A stretch of 64,000 bases of DNA from a bacterium M00.F.Ca.ET.205.01.1.1 (GTDB lineage: Bacteria > Pseudomonadota > Alphaproteobacteria > Rhizobiales > Rhizobiaceae), in assembly GCA_004791255.1 (NCBI GenBank), contig SRUQ01000003.1, forward strand, positions 272,623 to 336,622, written 5' to 3'. Under the pieces are notes generated by a model that saw nothing but the letters and a program-made list of their open reading frames with translations, did not search any database and was not told the DNA's origin. A program made the translations under genes and the position numbers. Below, piece by piece: positions 45,491 to 53,516 of this stretch. Numbering within the stretch: the first letter of the stretch is position 1; each line of letters opens with the position of its first letter.

Positions 45491-46927
45491 TCAGCCCACA
45501 GCTTCCAGCGGCTGATTCGTAGCCGCCGATGTCCGCAGAGCGGCGAGACAGCCAAGTATGCCGAGCGGCACGAAGGCGAGAAACAGCCAGCTCGCGACGT
45601 TGGCTGCCGCGTCGTGGGTCAACCCTTCCGAAAAACCGCTGGCATTGGCGACGATGCCGGCAAGGGCGGCGCCTACGGCATAGCCGATGCGCTGCATGGT
45701 CGGCACCGCGGCCGAGGCGATGGTCTGCTCATCGTTCTGCGCGGAGGCGACGATGACGCGGGTCAGGAACGGCCAGGCGATGCCGAAGCCACCACCCTGC
45801 AACAACGCGCAGACCAGAATCAGCGGGATCGAGCCCAGGGGTATGGTGTAGGCAAAGCCGGCGCCGCCGGCCGCGATCATCAGCGCGCCGCTGACGATGA
45901 TCAGCCGCTCGCGCCGCGGCGGCGCATTGGCGACCAGGATCGACAGGATCGACCAGGCGATCGATTCGGCGGCGATGATGTAGCCGGTGGTCAATAGCGG
46001 AATGTCGTGCAGGCTGGTCAAAAGCAGCGGCCCGTAGACGCCGAAGGAACAGGTGGCGATGGAGAACGCCGCGACCATGGTCATGCCGGCGCCGACCGGC
46101 GTGCGCCAGGAGAACAGCCGCGCCGGAAACAGGCGCGAGCGCGGCTTCAGCGCGTCGACGTAGAAGAACAGCGCGAGTCCGGCGAGGCCGAGCACGATCA
46201 ACAGCGACGAGCGCAACAGGGCGATTTCGACGCCGGCCGAGGCGATCAGCACCACGGCGACGGCAAGGCAGCCAAGGGCTGTATATGGAAAGGGCGGCGC
46301 CTTGCCGGCGCTGGTGCTTGGCCTTGTCGCTTCCGGCGTGTCGAGCACGATGAAGCTTGCCAACGCCATGGCTGTGCCGCCGAAAGTGAAAACACCGAAG
46401 GCCCAGCGCCATGACAAAAGCTCGGTCATGATCGCGCCCAGCAGCGGGCCGCTGAACGCAGCGACGCCCCAGATCGCCGACATGATGCCGAAAAGCTGCG
46501 GCCAGATGGCGCGCGCAAACAGCCGTTCGACCGAGACGAAGGCCAGCGACACCAGCGAGCCGCCGCCAAGTCCTTCGATCAGCCGGCCGGCCAGGAACAA
46601 TTGCATGGACGGCGAGGTGGCGCAGATCAGTGCACCAGTCGCGTAAAGCATAGCCGCAACCACCATGTTGGTGCGCAGCGCCACATAGCTCACCAGCCGT
46701 CCGGCCGCAGCGCCGGCGACGATGGCGCCGAGCTCATAGATCGCCAGCGACCAGCCGACGAGCTGTACGCCGGCCAGCTCACCGACCATGGCGGGCATGA
46801 CGGTCGCCACCATCGTCTCATTGGTGGCGTGCAGCAGGATGCCGAGGCTGATGAAGCAGAAGCGCGCCAGATCGCCGCTCGCCCACAATGCGCGCCAGTC
46901 GACCCTGTTGCTGGTGATTTCAGTCAT
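45491..46927 (-). CDS. MFS transporter, DHA2-like drug/proton antiporter
   Basis: 478 residues from ATG 46925-46927 (MTEITSNRVDW), about 14 hydrophobic segments. Motifs: NETMVATVMPAMVGEL at the end of helix 1 (motif D1-like), LYATGALICATSPSMQLFLAGRLIEGLGGGSLVSL (helices 3-4) and WRWAFGVFTFGG at helix 6. It exports small molecules in exchange for protons; substrates are unknown. It is monocistronic and 239 unassigned bases lie upstream. Confidence 0.85.
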   Translation of the reverse strand: MTEITSNRVDWRALWASGDLARFCFISLGILLHATNETMVATVMPAMVGELAGVQLVGWSLAIYELGAIVAGAAAGRLVSYVALRTNMVVAAMLYATGALICATSPSMQLFLAGRLIEGLGGGSLVSLAFVSVERLFARAIWPQLFGIMSAIWGVAAFSGPLLGAIMTELLSWRWAFGVFTFGGTAMALASFIVLDTPEATRPSTSAGKAPPFPYTALGCLAVAVVLIASAGVEIALLRSSLLIVLGLAGLALFFYVDALKPRSRLFPARLFSWRTPVGAGMTMVAAFSIATCSFGVYGPLLLTSLHDIPLLTTGYIIAAESIAWSILSILVANAPPRRERLIIVSGALMIAAGGAGFAYTIPLGSIPLILVCALLQGGGFGIAWPFLTRVIVASAQNDEQTIASAAVPTMQRIGYAVGAALAGIVANASGFSEGLTHDAAANVASWLFLAFVPLGILGCLAALRTSAATNQPLEAVG

Positions 46928-47166
46928 TCTTTCAACCCTGCCTTTGCATATCCCGATGCCGTCGCATGGCGCCAGAAGCCAGTGAGGATTTCCGGCGGGG
47001 CCATGGGCGTAGACAGCGCCGTGTCTCGGCACTGCTTCACGCAGGAAGGGCTTCTAAAACCTCAAGTATGGTTGAGTTCAAGCGGCTTTCTGTGGAAATG
47101 CAAACATTCGCGATTGGCCGAGGCCTCTCGGCTTCGTCATCCACGGGCGGAGCAGCCGCTTGCTGA

Positions 47167-47652
47167 TCAGTTCTCGGTGCTGCGGAGCTGGAACTGGCTG
47201 ACGCCGATGGCGAGGTTGATGCCGGTCTGGGTCTGCAGGCTGAGCGGCTGCAGGGTGAAGGCCTGCGAAGAGCCGCCGACCAGGAGATTGGCGCCGGCGC
47301 CGACGGCCGCCGTCACTTCGGCGCTGGCGCCGATATAGTCGCCGGCGAGCGCGCCCGGCGCGTAGATGTTCTTCAGTGGCGTCAGCACCAGCCAGCGCAT
47401 CACCGTCTGCTTGGTTGTGCCGATGTCGAGGCCGTATTTGTTGACGGCGCCGAAATAAGCCTCCGGCGCGAAGGTCTTGTCGGCCGGGGTGAAGGTACAG
47501 CTCAAATCCTTGCTCGAGCCGAAGATGAAGCCGGTGCCGCCACCGATGGCGCAGTCAAGCCTGCCGAGCTCGACGCCCTGGTCCTGCGCCCACGCCGCGG
47601 TGGCGGCAAGCATGGTGGCGATCGCGGCAGCGACGATGGCTGTCTTCGGCAT
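47167..47652 (-). CDS. DUF992 family secreted protein (copy 1)
   Basis: 161 residues from ATG 47650-47652 (MPKTAIVAAAIATMLAATAA, signal peptide to AWAQ). The mature part has LGRLDCAIGGGTGFIFGSSKDLSCTF with two Cys, then AYFGAVNKYGLDIGTTKQTVMRWLVL, LAGDYIGASAEVTAAVGAGANLLVGG and FTLQPLSLQTQTGINLAIGV, the DUF992 pattern common in Rhizobiales. The Gly-rich beta sequence suggests a small periplasmic or outer-membrane lipid-associated fold. Function unknown. It is about 35% identical by eye to the next gene. Confidence 0.85.
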   Translation of the reverse strand: MPKTAIVAAAIATMLAATAAWAQDQGVELGRLDCAIGGGTGFIFGSSKDLSCTFTPADKTFAPEAYFGAVNKYGLDIGTTKQTVMRWLVLTPLKNIYAPGALAGDYIGASAEVTAAVGAGANLLVGGSSQAFTLQPLSLQTQTGINLAIGVSQFQLRSTEN

Positions 47653-47671
47653 GGGCTCCCTCAAAATCAAA

Positions 47672-47704
47672 CGGCGCGGAACCATCCTATCCGGTTCCGC
47701 GCCG
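47672..47704 (-). terminator. Hairpin between the two DUF992 genes
   Basis: CGGCGCGGAACC pairs with GGTTCCGCGCCG across a 9-base loop, a 12-bp perfect stem. On the minus strand it is followed by TTTGATTTTGA and then the ribosome site of the downstream copy. It probably ends or attenuates the upstream DUF992 transcript. Confidence 0.6.
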
Positions 47705-47740
47705 CAGGGTAGGGGCCTTGGAGCCGAAGCTCCAAACCGC

Positions 47741-48217
47741 TTATTTGAGCGAGTGGATCAGCTGCAGCGAGGTCACGGCCACGGCGAGATTGACGCCGGT
47801 CTGCGCCTGCACGCTGAGCGGCTGCAGCACGAAGGCGCTGTCCAGCCCGCCGACCAGCAGGTTGGCGCCGCCGCCGGTCACGACGCTTGCCTCGGCGTTG
47901 ACGCCATAGTAGCTGCCGGCAAGGTCGCCCTCGTCACGGTCGCGCGTCGCGGCCAGCACGGCCCAGACCATCTGGCCCTGATGCGTCTGGCCGAGGTCGA
48001 CGCCGATCTTGGAGATGACGCCGGTGTAAATCTCGGTCGGTCCGTGATGGTAGGGACGGAAGGCGCAGGACACGCCCTTGTTGGACGCGACGATGTAGGA
48101 GGTGCCGCCGTCGATGGTGCAGTCGAGCGTGCCGAGCTGCAGCTTGCCGGCGCTGGCCGGAGCGGCGGCGAATGCCGTCACGACGAGGGCAGCGGCGCAG
48201 GCGAGTTTCTTGATCAT
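47741..48217 (-). CDS. DUF992 family secreted protein (copy 2)
   Basis: 158 residues with signal peptide MIKKLACAAALVVTAFAAAP. It repeats the layout of the neighbouring copy: LGTLDCTIDGGTSYIVASNKGVSCAF, YTGVISKIGVDLGQTHQGQMVWAVL, LAGSYYGVNAEASVVTGGGANLLVGG and FVLQPLSVQAQTGVNLAVAV. The tandem pair arose by duplication and has diverged well in the middle. GGTCCTT-type ribosome site (AAAGGACC) lies just upstream. Function unknown. Confidence 0.85.
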   Translation of the reverse strand: MIKKLACAAALVVTAFAAAPASAGKLQLGTLDCTIDGGTSYIVASNKGVSCAFRPYHHGPTEIYTGVISKIGVDLGQTHQGQMVWAVLAATRDRDEGDLAGSYYGVNAEASVVTGGGANLLVGGLDSAFVLQPLSVQAQTGVNLAVAVTSLQLIHSLK

Positions 48218-48424
48218 GGGAGGTCCTTTCGTATTTGCCTGTAGACAACGGCTTGAATGACCAGACCGTTCCGCCGAAAACTTGGCGCGAACAAGGCAAA
48301 GATTAACCTGGTGTTACCGGGGTTAACGCGCGGTTGCCGGATTGGCGGCGGCATGCGTCGCCGCGTGTCCCTTCGGACAAGCAACCACGCGGTGCCAGTC
48401 TGAACTGGCCTGCCGAAAGCGACG

Positions 48425-49267
48425 TCAACTTACGCGGGCGAGGCCGTCCTTGGCCGGCTGGTAGGTGGGGTCGAGGCGCGCGGCTTCGTGGTAGGCTTTC
48501 GCCGCCTTCGCCTTGTCGCCGCGCCGCTCGTAGATCAGCGCCTGGTTGGCCCAGGCCTCGGCGTTCTTGCCGTCGAGCTTGATGGCCATGTTGAAGTCGG
48601 AGAAGGCATTGTCCTCGTCGCCCGTCGCCAGGTAGGAAAGGCCACGGCCGTTGTAGGGCTCGGCGGCGTCGGGCGCCAGCGAGATGGCGGTCGAGAAGTC
48701 CTCGATGGCGAATTTGTGCTGGCCCTGGCTCTGATAGATCAGGCCGCGATTGTGGTAGGCGCGCGCATCGGTGGTGTCGAGCTGGATCGCCTTCTGGAAG
48801 TCGTTGAAAGCATCCTGGGTGCGGCCCGCCTTGCGGTAGAGATTGCCGCGGCCGATATAGGCAGCGTCATAATTGCCGTTGATCTGGATCGAGCGGTTGT
48901 AATCGGCAAGGGCGGCTTCCTGGTTGCCAAGGAAACGCTGGATGAGGGCCCGGTTCGAATAGGCCTGGTAGAAATTCGGATTGAGCTGAACGGCCTGGTT
49001 GAAGTCCTTGAGCGCCGCCTGGTACTGGCCGCCGCGGCCATAGGCCGAGCCGCGCACATTATAGCCTTCCGGATCCTGGGGATTGCGCTGGATGACCGCC
49101 GACAGCGAGGAGATGTTCTCGCTTGACCCTTGCGCCTTGTCGATGTTGTTGAACTCGCCGGTCGGGGCCGATGTCTGGCAGCCGGCAAGCGCCAGGCCGG
49201 AAAGCAGGGCTGCCGTCAGGGCAAAGCCACGCAGTGTGGTTTTGCGCTCCACGCTGATTGCGTTCAT
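48425..49267 (-). CDS. TPR-repeat lipoprotein
   Basis: 280 residues. A lipoprotein signal peptide ends in the lipobox LALAGC, so the protein is lipid-anchored. After a short linker there are six to seven tetratricopeptide repeats, each about 34 residues with A..N-R/G-x3-Y/L...G...A..D-F/Y..A: for example AYSNRALIQRFLGNQEAALA and AYHNRGLIYQSQGQHKFAIE. It resembles NlpI-type adaptors that recruit envelope enzymes or proteases; the partner is unknown. Alone between the DUF992 pair and rpsU. Confidence 0.9.
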   Translation of the reverse strand: MNAISVERKTTLRGFALTAALLSGLALAGCQTSAPTGEFNNIDKAQGSSENISSLSAVIQRNPQDPEGYNVRGSAYGRGGQYQAALKDFNQAVQLNPNFYQAYSNRALIQRFLGNQEAALADYNRSIQINGNYDAAYIGRGNLYRKAGRTQDAFNDFQKAIQLDTTDARAYHNRGLIYQSQGQHKFAIEDFSTAISLAPDAAEPYNGRGLSYLATGDEDNAFSDFNMAIKLDGKNAEAWANQALIYERRGDKAKAAKAYHEAARLDPTYQPAKDGLARVS

Positions 49268-49375
49268 GTCTGCCCTGTCCTCACTTGCGCCGCGTCAGGT
49301 CCGGGTCCCCCCTCCGGGCCGGTCAAAGTTCTATCGTAAAGTGCCGGAGCCTACCGATGGGCGCCTGTCGCTCTA

Positions 49376-49411
49376 AACAAAAAGGTGGCGGCGATTCCGC
49401 ATCGCGCCACC
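49376..49411 (-). terminator. Rho-independent terminator of rpsU
   Basis: On the minus strand GGTGGC and GCCACC arms (49384-49389 and 49406-49411), extended by GCGAT/ATCGC, form a hairpin followed by TTTTTGTTT. It lies about 40 bases past the rpsU stop. Confidence 0.8.
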
Positions 49412-49448
49412 CCTTGGTATCCTTCGAAAAGGACGAAATATTGGCGTA

Positions 49449-49721
49449 TCAGCGCGGCGGACGCGCTGCACCGGCAGCACCACCGGCAGCGACCGGACGC
49501 GGCGTCATCGGCAGCAGGCCTTCGCGCTGGGCGCGCTTGCGGGCCAGCTTGCGGGCGCGGCGAACGGCTTCGGCCTTTTCACGGGCGCGCTTCTCGGAAG
49601 GCTTCTCGTAATGGCCACGCATCTTCATTTCCCGGAAAATGCCTTCGCGCTGCATCTTCTTCTTCAGCGCGCGAAGCGCCTGATCAACGTTGTTGTCGCG
49701 GACGAGTACCTGCACGGGCAA
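49449..49721 (-). CDS. rpsU: 30S ribosomal protein S21
   Basis: 90 residues starting at TTG 49719-49721 ([11 protein letters not shown] follows). Sequence [20 protein letters not shown] and [20 protein letters not shown] are the S21 core; the extended Ala/Gly/Pro tail ([17 protein letters not shown]) is typical of alphaproteobacterial S21. It sits on the 30S platform near the anti-Shine-Dalgarno end of 16S rRNA. AGGA is immediately before the TTG, closer than usual, so initiation may be inefficient or tuned. Confidence 0.96.
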   Translation of the reverse strand: MPVQVLVRDNNVDQALRALKKKMQREGIFREMKMRGHYEKPSEKRAREKAEAVRRARKLARKRAQREGLLPMTPRPVAAGGAAGAARPPR

Positions 49722-49891
49722 TCCTGTCTTTCGGGTTTGATATCAACAGGCAAGCGGCCATAGCCACGAGCCTCCGCGGCGGTCGACACCACGAATTGGG
49801 GCGGCTGATAGCAGAATCAGGCCGCGCTGTCCACTGTCGAAATGAATGCAAGCGGCCAAATCGCTACGGCCGCCCGGAGATAAGCCGTCAA

Positions 49892-50278
49892 CTATGCCGT
49901 GGCCAGATGCAGCCGCTCGAAATCCTCGAAGAACTCGCCGTAGTCGCAGGTGATCTCCTCGCCGGCTGATATGTCGCGGGTCGCGGTCGCGCCGCCATAC
50001 TGCGAAAAATCCGTGTTCGGCGTCGCCGAATGGTTCATGAAGCGGCCATTGTCGACTTCGTAGACCATGAAACCGGGCTTGTCCGGGCTCGGATAGGCGT
50101 AGCGGTCGAGCAGTTCCTTCAGGGGCGGCGAGGCCGTCTCATATTTGTCCATCGGGATCAGCCGGTCGAAGTCCGGCTCAAGGCGCCAGATCGAGGCGCC
50201 TTTCCTGATCGGCTCGGCGGCGAACATGCCGACGCCCTCGATTGCGCTCGCGGCCACATAGGTTCGGATCAGCATCAT
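49892..50278 (-). CDS. SET-domain protein
   Basis: 128 residues from ATG 50276-50278 (MMLIRTYVAASAIEGVGMFA). A minimal SET domain: GVGMFAAEPIRKGASIWRLEPDF at the start, the pseudoknot NGRFMNHSATPNTDF (N-H-S) and EEITCDYGEFFEDF (C-D-Y-G) at the end, which bind SAM and the target Lys. There are no pre- or post-SET zinc clusters. A protein lysine methyltransferase activity is possible; the target is unknown. Stands alone between rpsU and an SDR gene. Confidence 0.85.
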   Translation of the reverse strand: MMLIRTYVAASAIEGVGMFAAEPIRKGASIWRLEPDFDRLIPMDKYETASPPLKELLDRYAYPSPDKPGFMVYEVDNGRFMNHSATPNTDFSQYGGATATRDISAGEEITCDYGEFFEDFERLHLATA

Positions 50279-50405
50279 GGTTCCAGGACCTGTTTCGGCT
50301 AGAAGACAGTTTCGATGGGAAACGGAATCGCCAAATCGCGCCGAAAAAGCAAGGCCGGCGCGCTGTGTCAAAGCGGCGAACAGGATTGTTCGCCGCAAAA
50401 AGCCT

Positions 50406-51164
50406 TCACGTCCGGTTGATCGACACGCCGCCGTCGGCAAACAGCGCGGTTCCGGTGGTGAAGCTCGACGCGTCGGAGGCCAGGTAGAGCGCCGAGCGGG
50501 CGATCTCCTCCGGCTCGGCGACACGCTTCAATGCATGCAGGTTTTCGACGAAAGTCCGCGATTCCGGTGTCTTGAACGTCGCCGCGGGCGTATCGGTGCC
50601 GCCCGGCAGGAGCGCATTGACGCGAATGGCCTTCGGGCCGTACTCGGCGGCAAGCACTTGCGTCAATCCGATCAACCCGGCCTTGCTGGCCGCATAGCTG
50701 GTCATGCCAGGCATGCCGACAGTGTGGCCAACAAAGGTCGAGGTGAAGATCAGCGAGCCGCCGCCGCGCTCGACCATCGCCGGCACCTGGTATTTCGCGC
50801 CGAGAAACGCGCTGGTGAGGTTGGTGTCGAGCGTCTCGCGCCATCCCTGCAGCGACAGTTCGGAAATCGATCCCATCTGGCCGACGGCGCCGACATTGTT
50901 GAAGGCGATGTCGAGCCCGCCGAATTTTTCGACCGCGAGATCGACGAGTGCTTTCGCATAGGCTTCGTCACGGACATCGCCGGCAAGGGCGACAGCTGTT
51001 CCATCGGCATCCGCGATCTCGGCGACGAGCGTATCAAGCTCGGCCTGGCGGCGGGCTGCGACGATGATCCTGGCGCCTTCCTCGGCGAAGAGTTTTGCCG
51101 TGGCACGGCCGATGCCGGAGCTGGCGCCGGTGACGATTGCGACCTTGTTGGTGAGTGCGAACAT
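50406..51164 (-). CDS. Short-chain dehydrogenase/reductase
   Basis: 252 residues from ATG 51162-51164. Classical SDR: cofactor motif TGASSGIGRATAKLF, NNVGAVG (N-N-A-G position), catalytic Ser in SLIFTSTFVGH, Y-x3-K as SYAASKAGL, and the C-terminal LPGGTDTP. RQAELDTL after the second strand (ARRQ) suggests NADP(H) preference. The substrate is not predictable. It ends in SINRT. No operon partner is evident; the SET gene and the YrdB-like gene on the same strand are over 120 bases away. Confidence 0.88.
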   Translation of the reverse strand: MFALTNKVAIVTGASSGIGRATAKLFAEEGARIIVAARRQAELDTLVAEIADADGTAVALAGDVRDEAYAKALVDLAVEKFGGLDIAFNNVGAVGQMGSISELSLQGWRETLDTNLTSAFLGAKYQVPAMVERGGGSLIFTSTFVGHTVGMPGMTSYAASKAGLIGLTQVLAAEYGPKAIRVNALLPGGTDTPAATFKTPESRTFVENLHALKRVAEPEEIARSALYLASDASSFTTGTALFADGGVSINRT

Positions 51165-51303
51165 GGCTGGCGTCCTTCTGTCGGTCCTGTCTGGCCGACT
51201 GATGCCGGCCACGAGCCCCATCGATCGCAGGTCACGCCTTCCCGCGACACCCGATACCTGCGCACCTGGATCTTGCCGTTTCGTCTTGAGCTGATCGGGC
51301 GAA

Positions 51304-51651
51304 TTATTGCCGCAACAGCCACCCCAGACGATCGAGCGAGAATGCGTAGCTGATCACGATGAGCAGAGCGATGACGATGCCTGCAGTCGCGTGGCCGTTC
51401 AGATAGAACCCGGCCGCGCCGCCGAACAGGATGACGAGTTCCAGCACCAGCCGCACCGCGCCCGGAACGGGAACCGGTGTGCGGCCCGAGCGGCTTGGGT
51501 CATTGAGCACTGCGAAGGTGCCCCACAGCACAGCCGCAATGGCCGGCAAGGCCAAAGCGAGGACCCAGCGCCACCATTCCTGGGACAGGCCCAGGCCTGC
51601 TATGCCGAGGCCGAGCAAGGCGGCAAGTTCCAGCAGGAAGCGCAACGTCAT
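51304..51651 (-). CDS. YrdB-like (DUF2568) membrane protein
   Basis: 115 residues from ATG 51649-51651 (GGTGGAAT upstream). Four helices: [57 protein letters not shown] and [20 protein letters not shown]. The charged loop [15 protein letters not shown] and [11 protein letters not shown] are the YrdB hallmarks. Function unknown. It diverges from soxB with 235 bases between starts. Confidence 0.8.
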   Translation of the reverse strand: MTLRFLLELAALLGLGIAGLGLSQEWWRWVLALALPAIAAVLWGTFAVLNDPSRSGRTPVPVPGAVRLVLELVILFGGAAGFYLNGHATAGIVIALLIVISYAFSLDRLGWLLRQ

Positions 51652-51886
51652 ATTCCACCAGGCACTACCCAAATCATCCTCCTCGAGTCTGGCGACGGGC
51701 AATGTGGCGGAAGGCTGCCATGAGGGCCAGACAGGAAGCACTTTTTTCGTCGTGGCGCAAAACGGCAAGCACCGTCGCAAACAGTGCAAGGGTGGCAGTG
51801 CTGTTTCGCTAGTGATACACCACGCACGCCGGGGAGAGAGACCGTCGGCGGCAAATCCGCGAGACCTGTTGGCGCGAGGCTGGACC

Positions 51887-53140
51887 GTGAAGAAATACTC
51901 TGTATTCGCCATCGCCCGCGAAGCTATGCGCGGCCACAAGGGCTGGGAGGAACAGTGGTCCTCGCCGGAGCCGAAGAAGGAATACGACGTCATCATCGTC
52001 GGCGCCGGCGGCCATGGCCTGGCAACCGCCTATTACCTGGCCACCGAGCACGGCATCACCAATGTCGCGGTGCTGGAAAAGGGCTGGCTCGGCGGCGGCA
52101 ACACCGGCCGCAACACCACCATCATCCGCTCCAACTATCTCTATGACGAAAGCGCCGGGATTTACGACCATGCGTTGAAGCTGTGGGATGGGCTCTCCCA
52201 GGAGCTCAACTACAACGTCATGTATTCGGCGCGCGGCGTCATGATGCTGGCGCACAATGTCCACGACATCCAGGTGCTGAAACGCCACGTCCACGCCAAC
52301 CGGCTGAACGGCATCGACAATGAATGGCTGTCGCCGGAACAGGCGAAGGAATTCTGCCCGCCGCTCAACATCTCGAAAGAAGCGCGCTATCCCGTCGTCG
52401 GCGCTGCGCTGCAGCGCCGCGGCGGCACGGCGCGCCATGACGCGGTCGCCTGGGGATATGCGCGCGGCGCCTCGGCGCGCGGCGTCCACATCATCCAGAA
52501 TTGCGAGGTCACCGGCGTCAAGCGGGCGGCCAATGGCGCTGTCATGGGCGTCGAGACGTCGCGCGGCTTCATCGGCGCCAAGAAGGTCGGCGTCGTCGCC
52601 GCCGGCCACTCCTCGGTCATCATGAACATGGCCGGCGTGCGCATGCCGCTCGAAAGCTACCCGCTGCAGGCGCTGGTGTCGGAGCCGGTCAAGCCGGTGG
52701 TGCCTTGCGTGATCATGTCGAACACCGTGCACGCCTATATCTCGCAGTCCGACAAGGGCGAGCTGGTGATCGGCGCCGGCACCGACCAGTATGTCTCCTA
52801 TTCGCAGACCGGCGGCCTGCACATCTTGCAGCACACGCTCGATGCGATCTGCGAGATGTTCCCGATCTTCACGCGCATGAAGATGCTGCGCTCGTGGGGC
52901 GGCATCGTCGACGTCACGCCCGACCGTTCGCCGATCCTGGCCAAGACGCCGGTTCCCGGCCTCTACGTCAATTGCGGCTGGGGCACGGGCGGCTTCAAGG
53001 CAACGCCGGGTTCCGGCAACGTCTTCGCACACACCATTGCCAGGGACGATCCGCACCCGATCAACGCGCCTTTCACCATCGAGCGCTTCCGCACCGGCCG
53101 CCTCATCGACGAGGCGGCGGCGGCGGCGGTGGCGCACTGA
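51887..53140 (+). CDS. soxB: Sarcosine oxidase beta subunit
   Basis: 417 residues starting at GTG 51887 ([12 protein letters not shown] follows, the family N-terminus), with GAGG eight to ten bases upstream. It oxidatively demethylates sarcosine to glycine. The FAD-binding motif is [22 protein letters not shown], then [23 protein letters not shown], where the covalent-FMN His region of related enzymes maps nearby, and [13 protein letters not shown] and [14 protein letters not shown] at the C-terminus. First gene of soxBDAG. Sarcosine may come from glycine betaine or creatinine breakdown. Confidence 0.95.
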   Translation: MKKYSVFAIAREAMRGHKGWEEQWSSPEPKKEYDVIIVGAGGHGLATAYYLATEHGITNVAVLEKGWLGGGNTGRNTTIIRSNYLYDESAGIYDHALKLWDGLSQELNYNVMYSARGVMMLAHNVHDIQVLKRHVHANRLNGIDNEWLSPEQAKEFCPPLNISKEARYPVVGAALQRRGGTARHDAVAWGYARGASARGVHIIQNCEVTGVKRAANGAVMGVETSRGFIGAKKVGVVAAGHSSVIMNMAGVRMPLESYPLQALVSEPVKPVVPCVIMSNTVHAYISQSDKGELVIGAGTDQYVSYSQTGGLHILQHTLDAICEMFPIFTRMKMLRSWGGIVDVTPDRSPILAKTPVPGLYVNCGWGTGGFKATPGSGNVFAHTIARDDPHPINAPFTIERFRTGRLIDEAAAAAVAH

Positions 53141-53204
53141 CGACGGCCGAGAGGCTTCGCGATCAACCGGCCATCGGCCACGGCGAATTGTAGGAACGAA
53201 AAAA

Positions 53205-53516
53205 ATGCTTCTCATCCGCTGCCCCTATTGCGAGGAAGAGCGCCCTGAACTCGAATTCCGCAACGCCGGCGAAGCGCACATTGCGCGCTCGGCGAATATG
53301 GCGGGCGAGAGCGACGACGATTTCGAAAAGTTCTTCTTCATCCGCTCGAACCCCAAGGGCATCATCTATGAGCGCTGGCGCCACATGCATGGTTGCGCGC
53401 GCTTCTTCAACGCGGTGCGTGACACCGTCACCGACAAGTTCGTCATGACCTACAAGGCCGGCGAGCCGAAACCGTCCAAGCTGCCCAAGAACTCCAACGA
53501 AGTGGTTGCCAAATGA
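53205..53516 (+). CDS. soxD: Sarcosine oxidase delta subunit
   Basis: 103 residues from ATG 53205. The zinc site is begun by LIRCPYCEEERPELEF (C-P-Y-C) with His and Cys later in HMHGCARFFN; FFFIRSNPKGIIYERWRH is the family core. It is a structural subunit of the heterotetramer. Its TGA overlaps the soxA ATG by four bases. Confidence 0.95.
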   Translation: MLLIRCPYCEEERPELEFRNAGEAHIARSANMAGESDDDFEKFFFIRSNPKGIIYERWRHMHGCARFFNAVRDTVTDKFVMTYKAGEPKPSKLPKNSNEVVAK

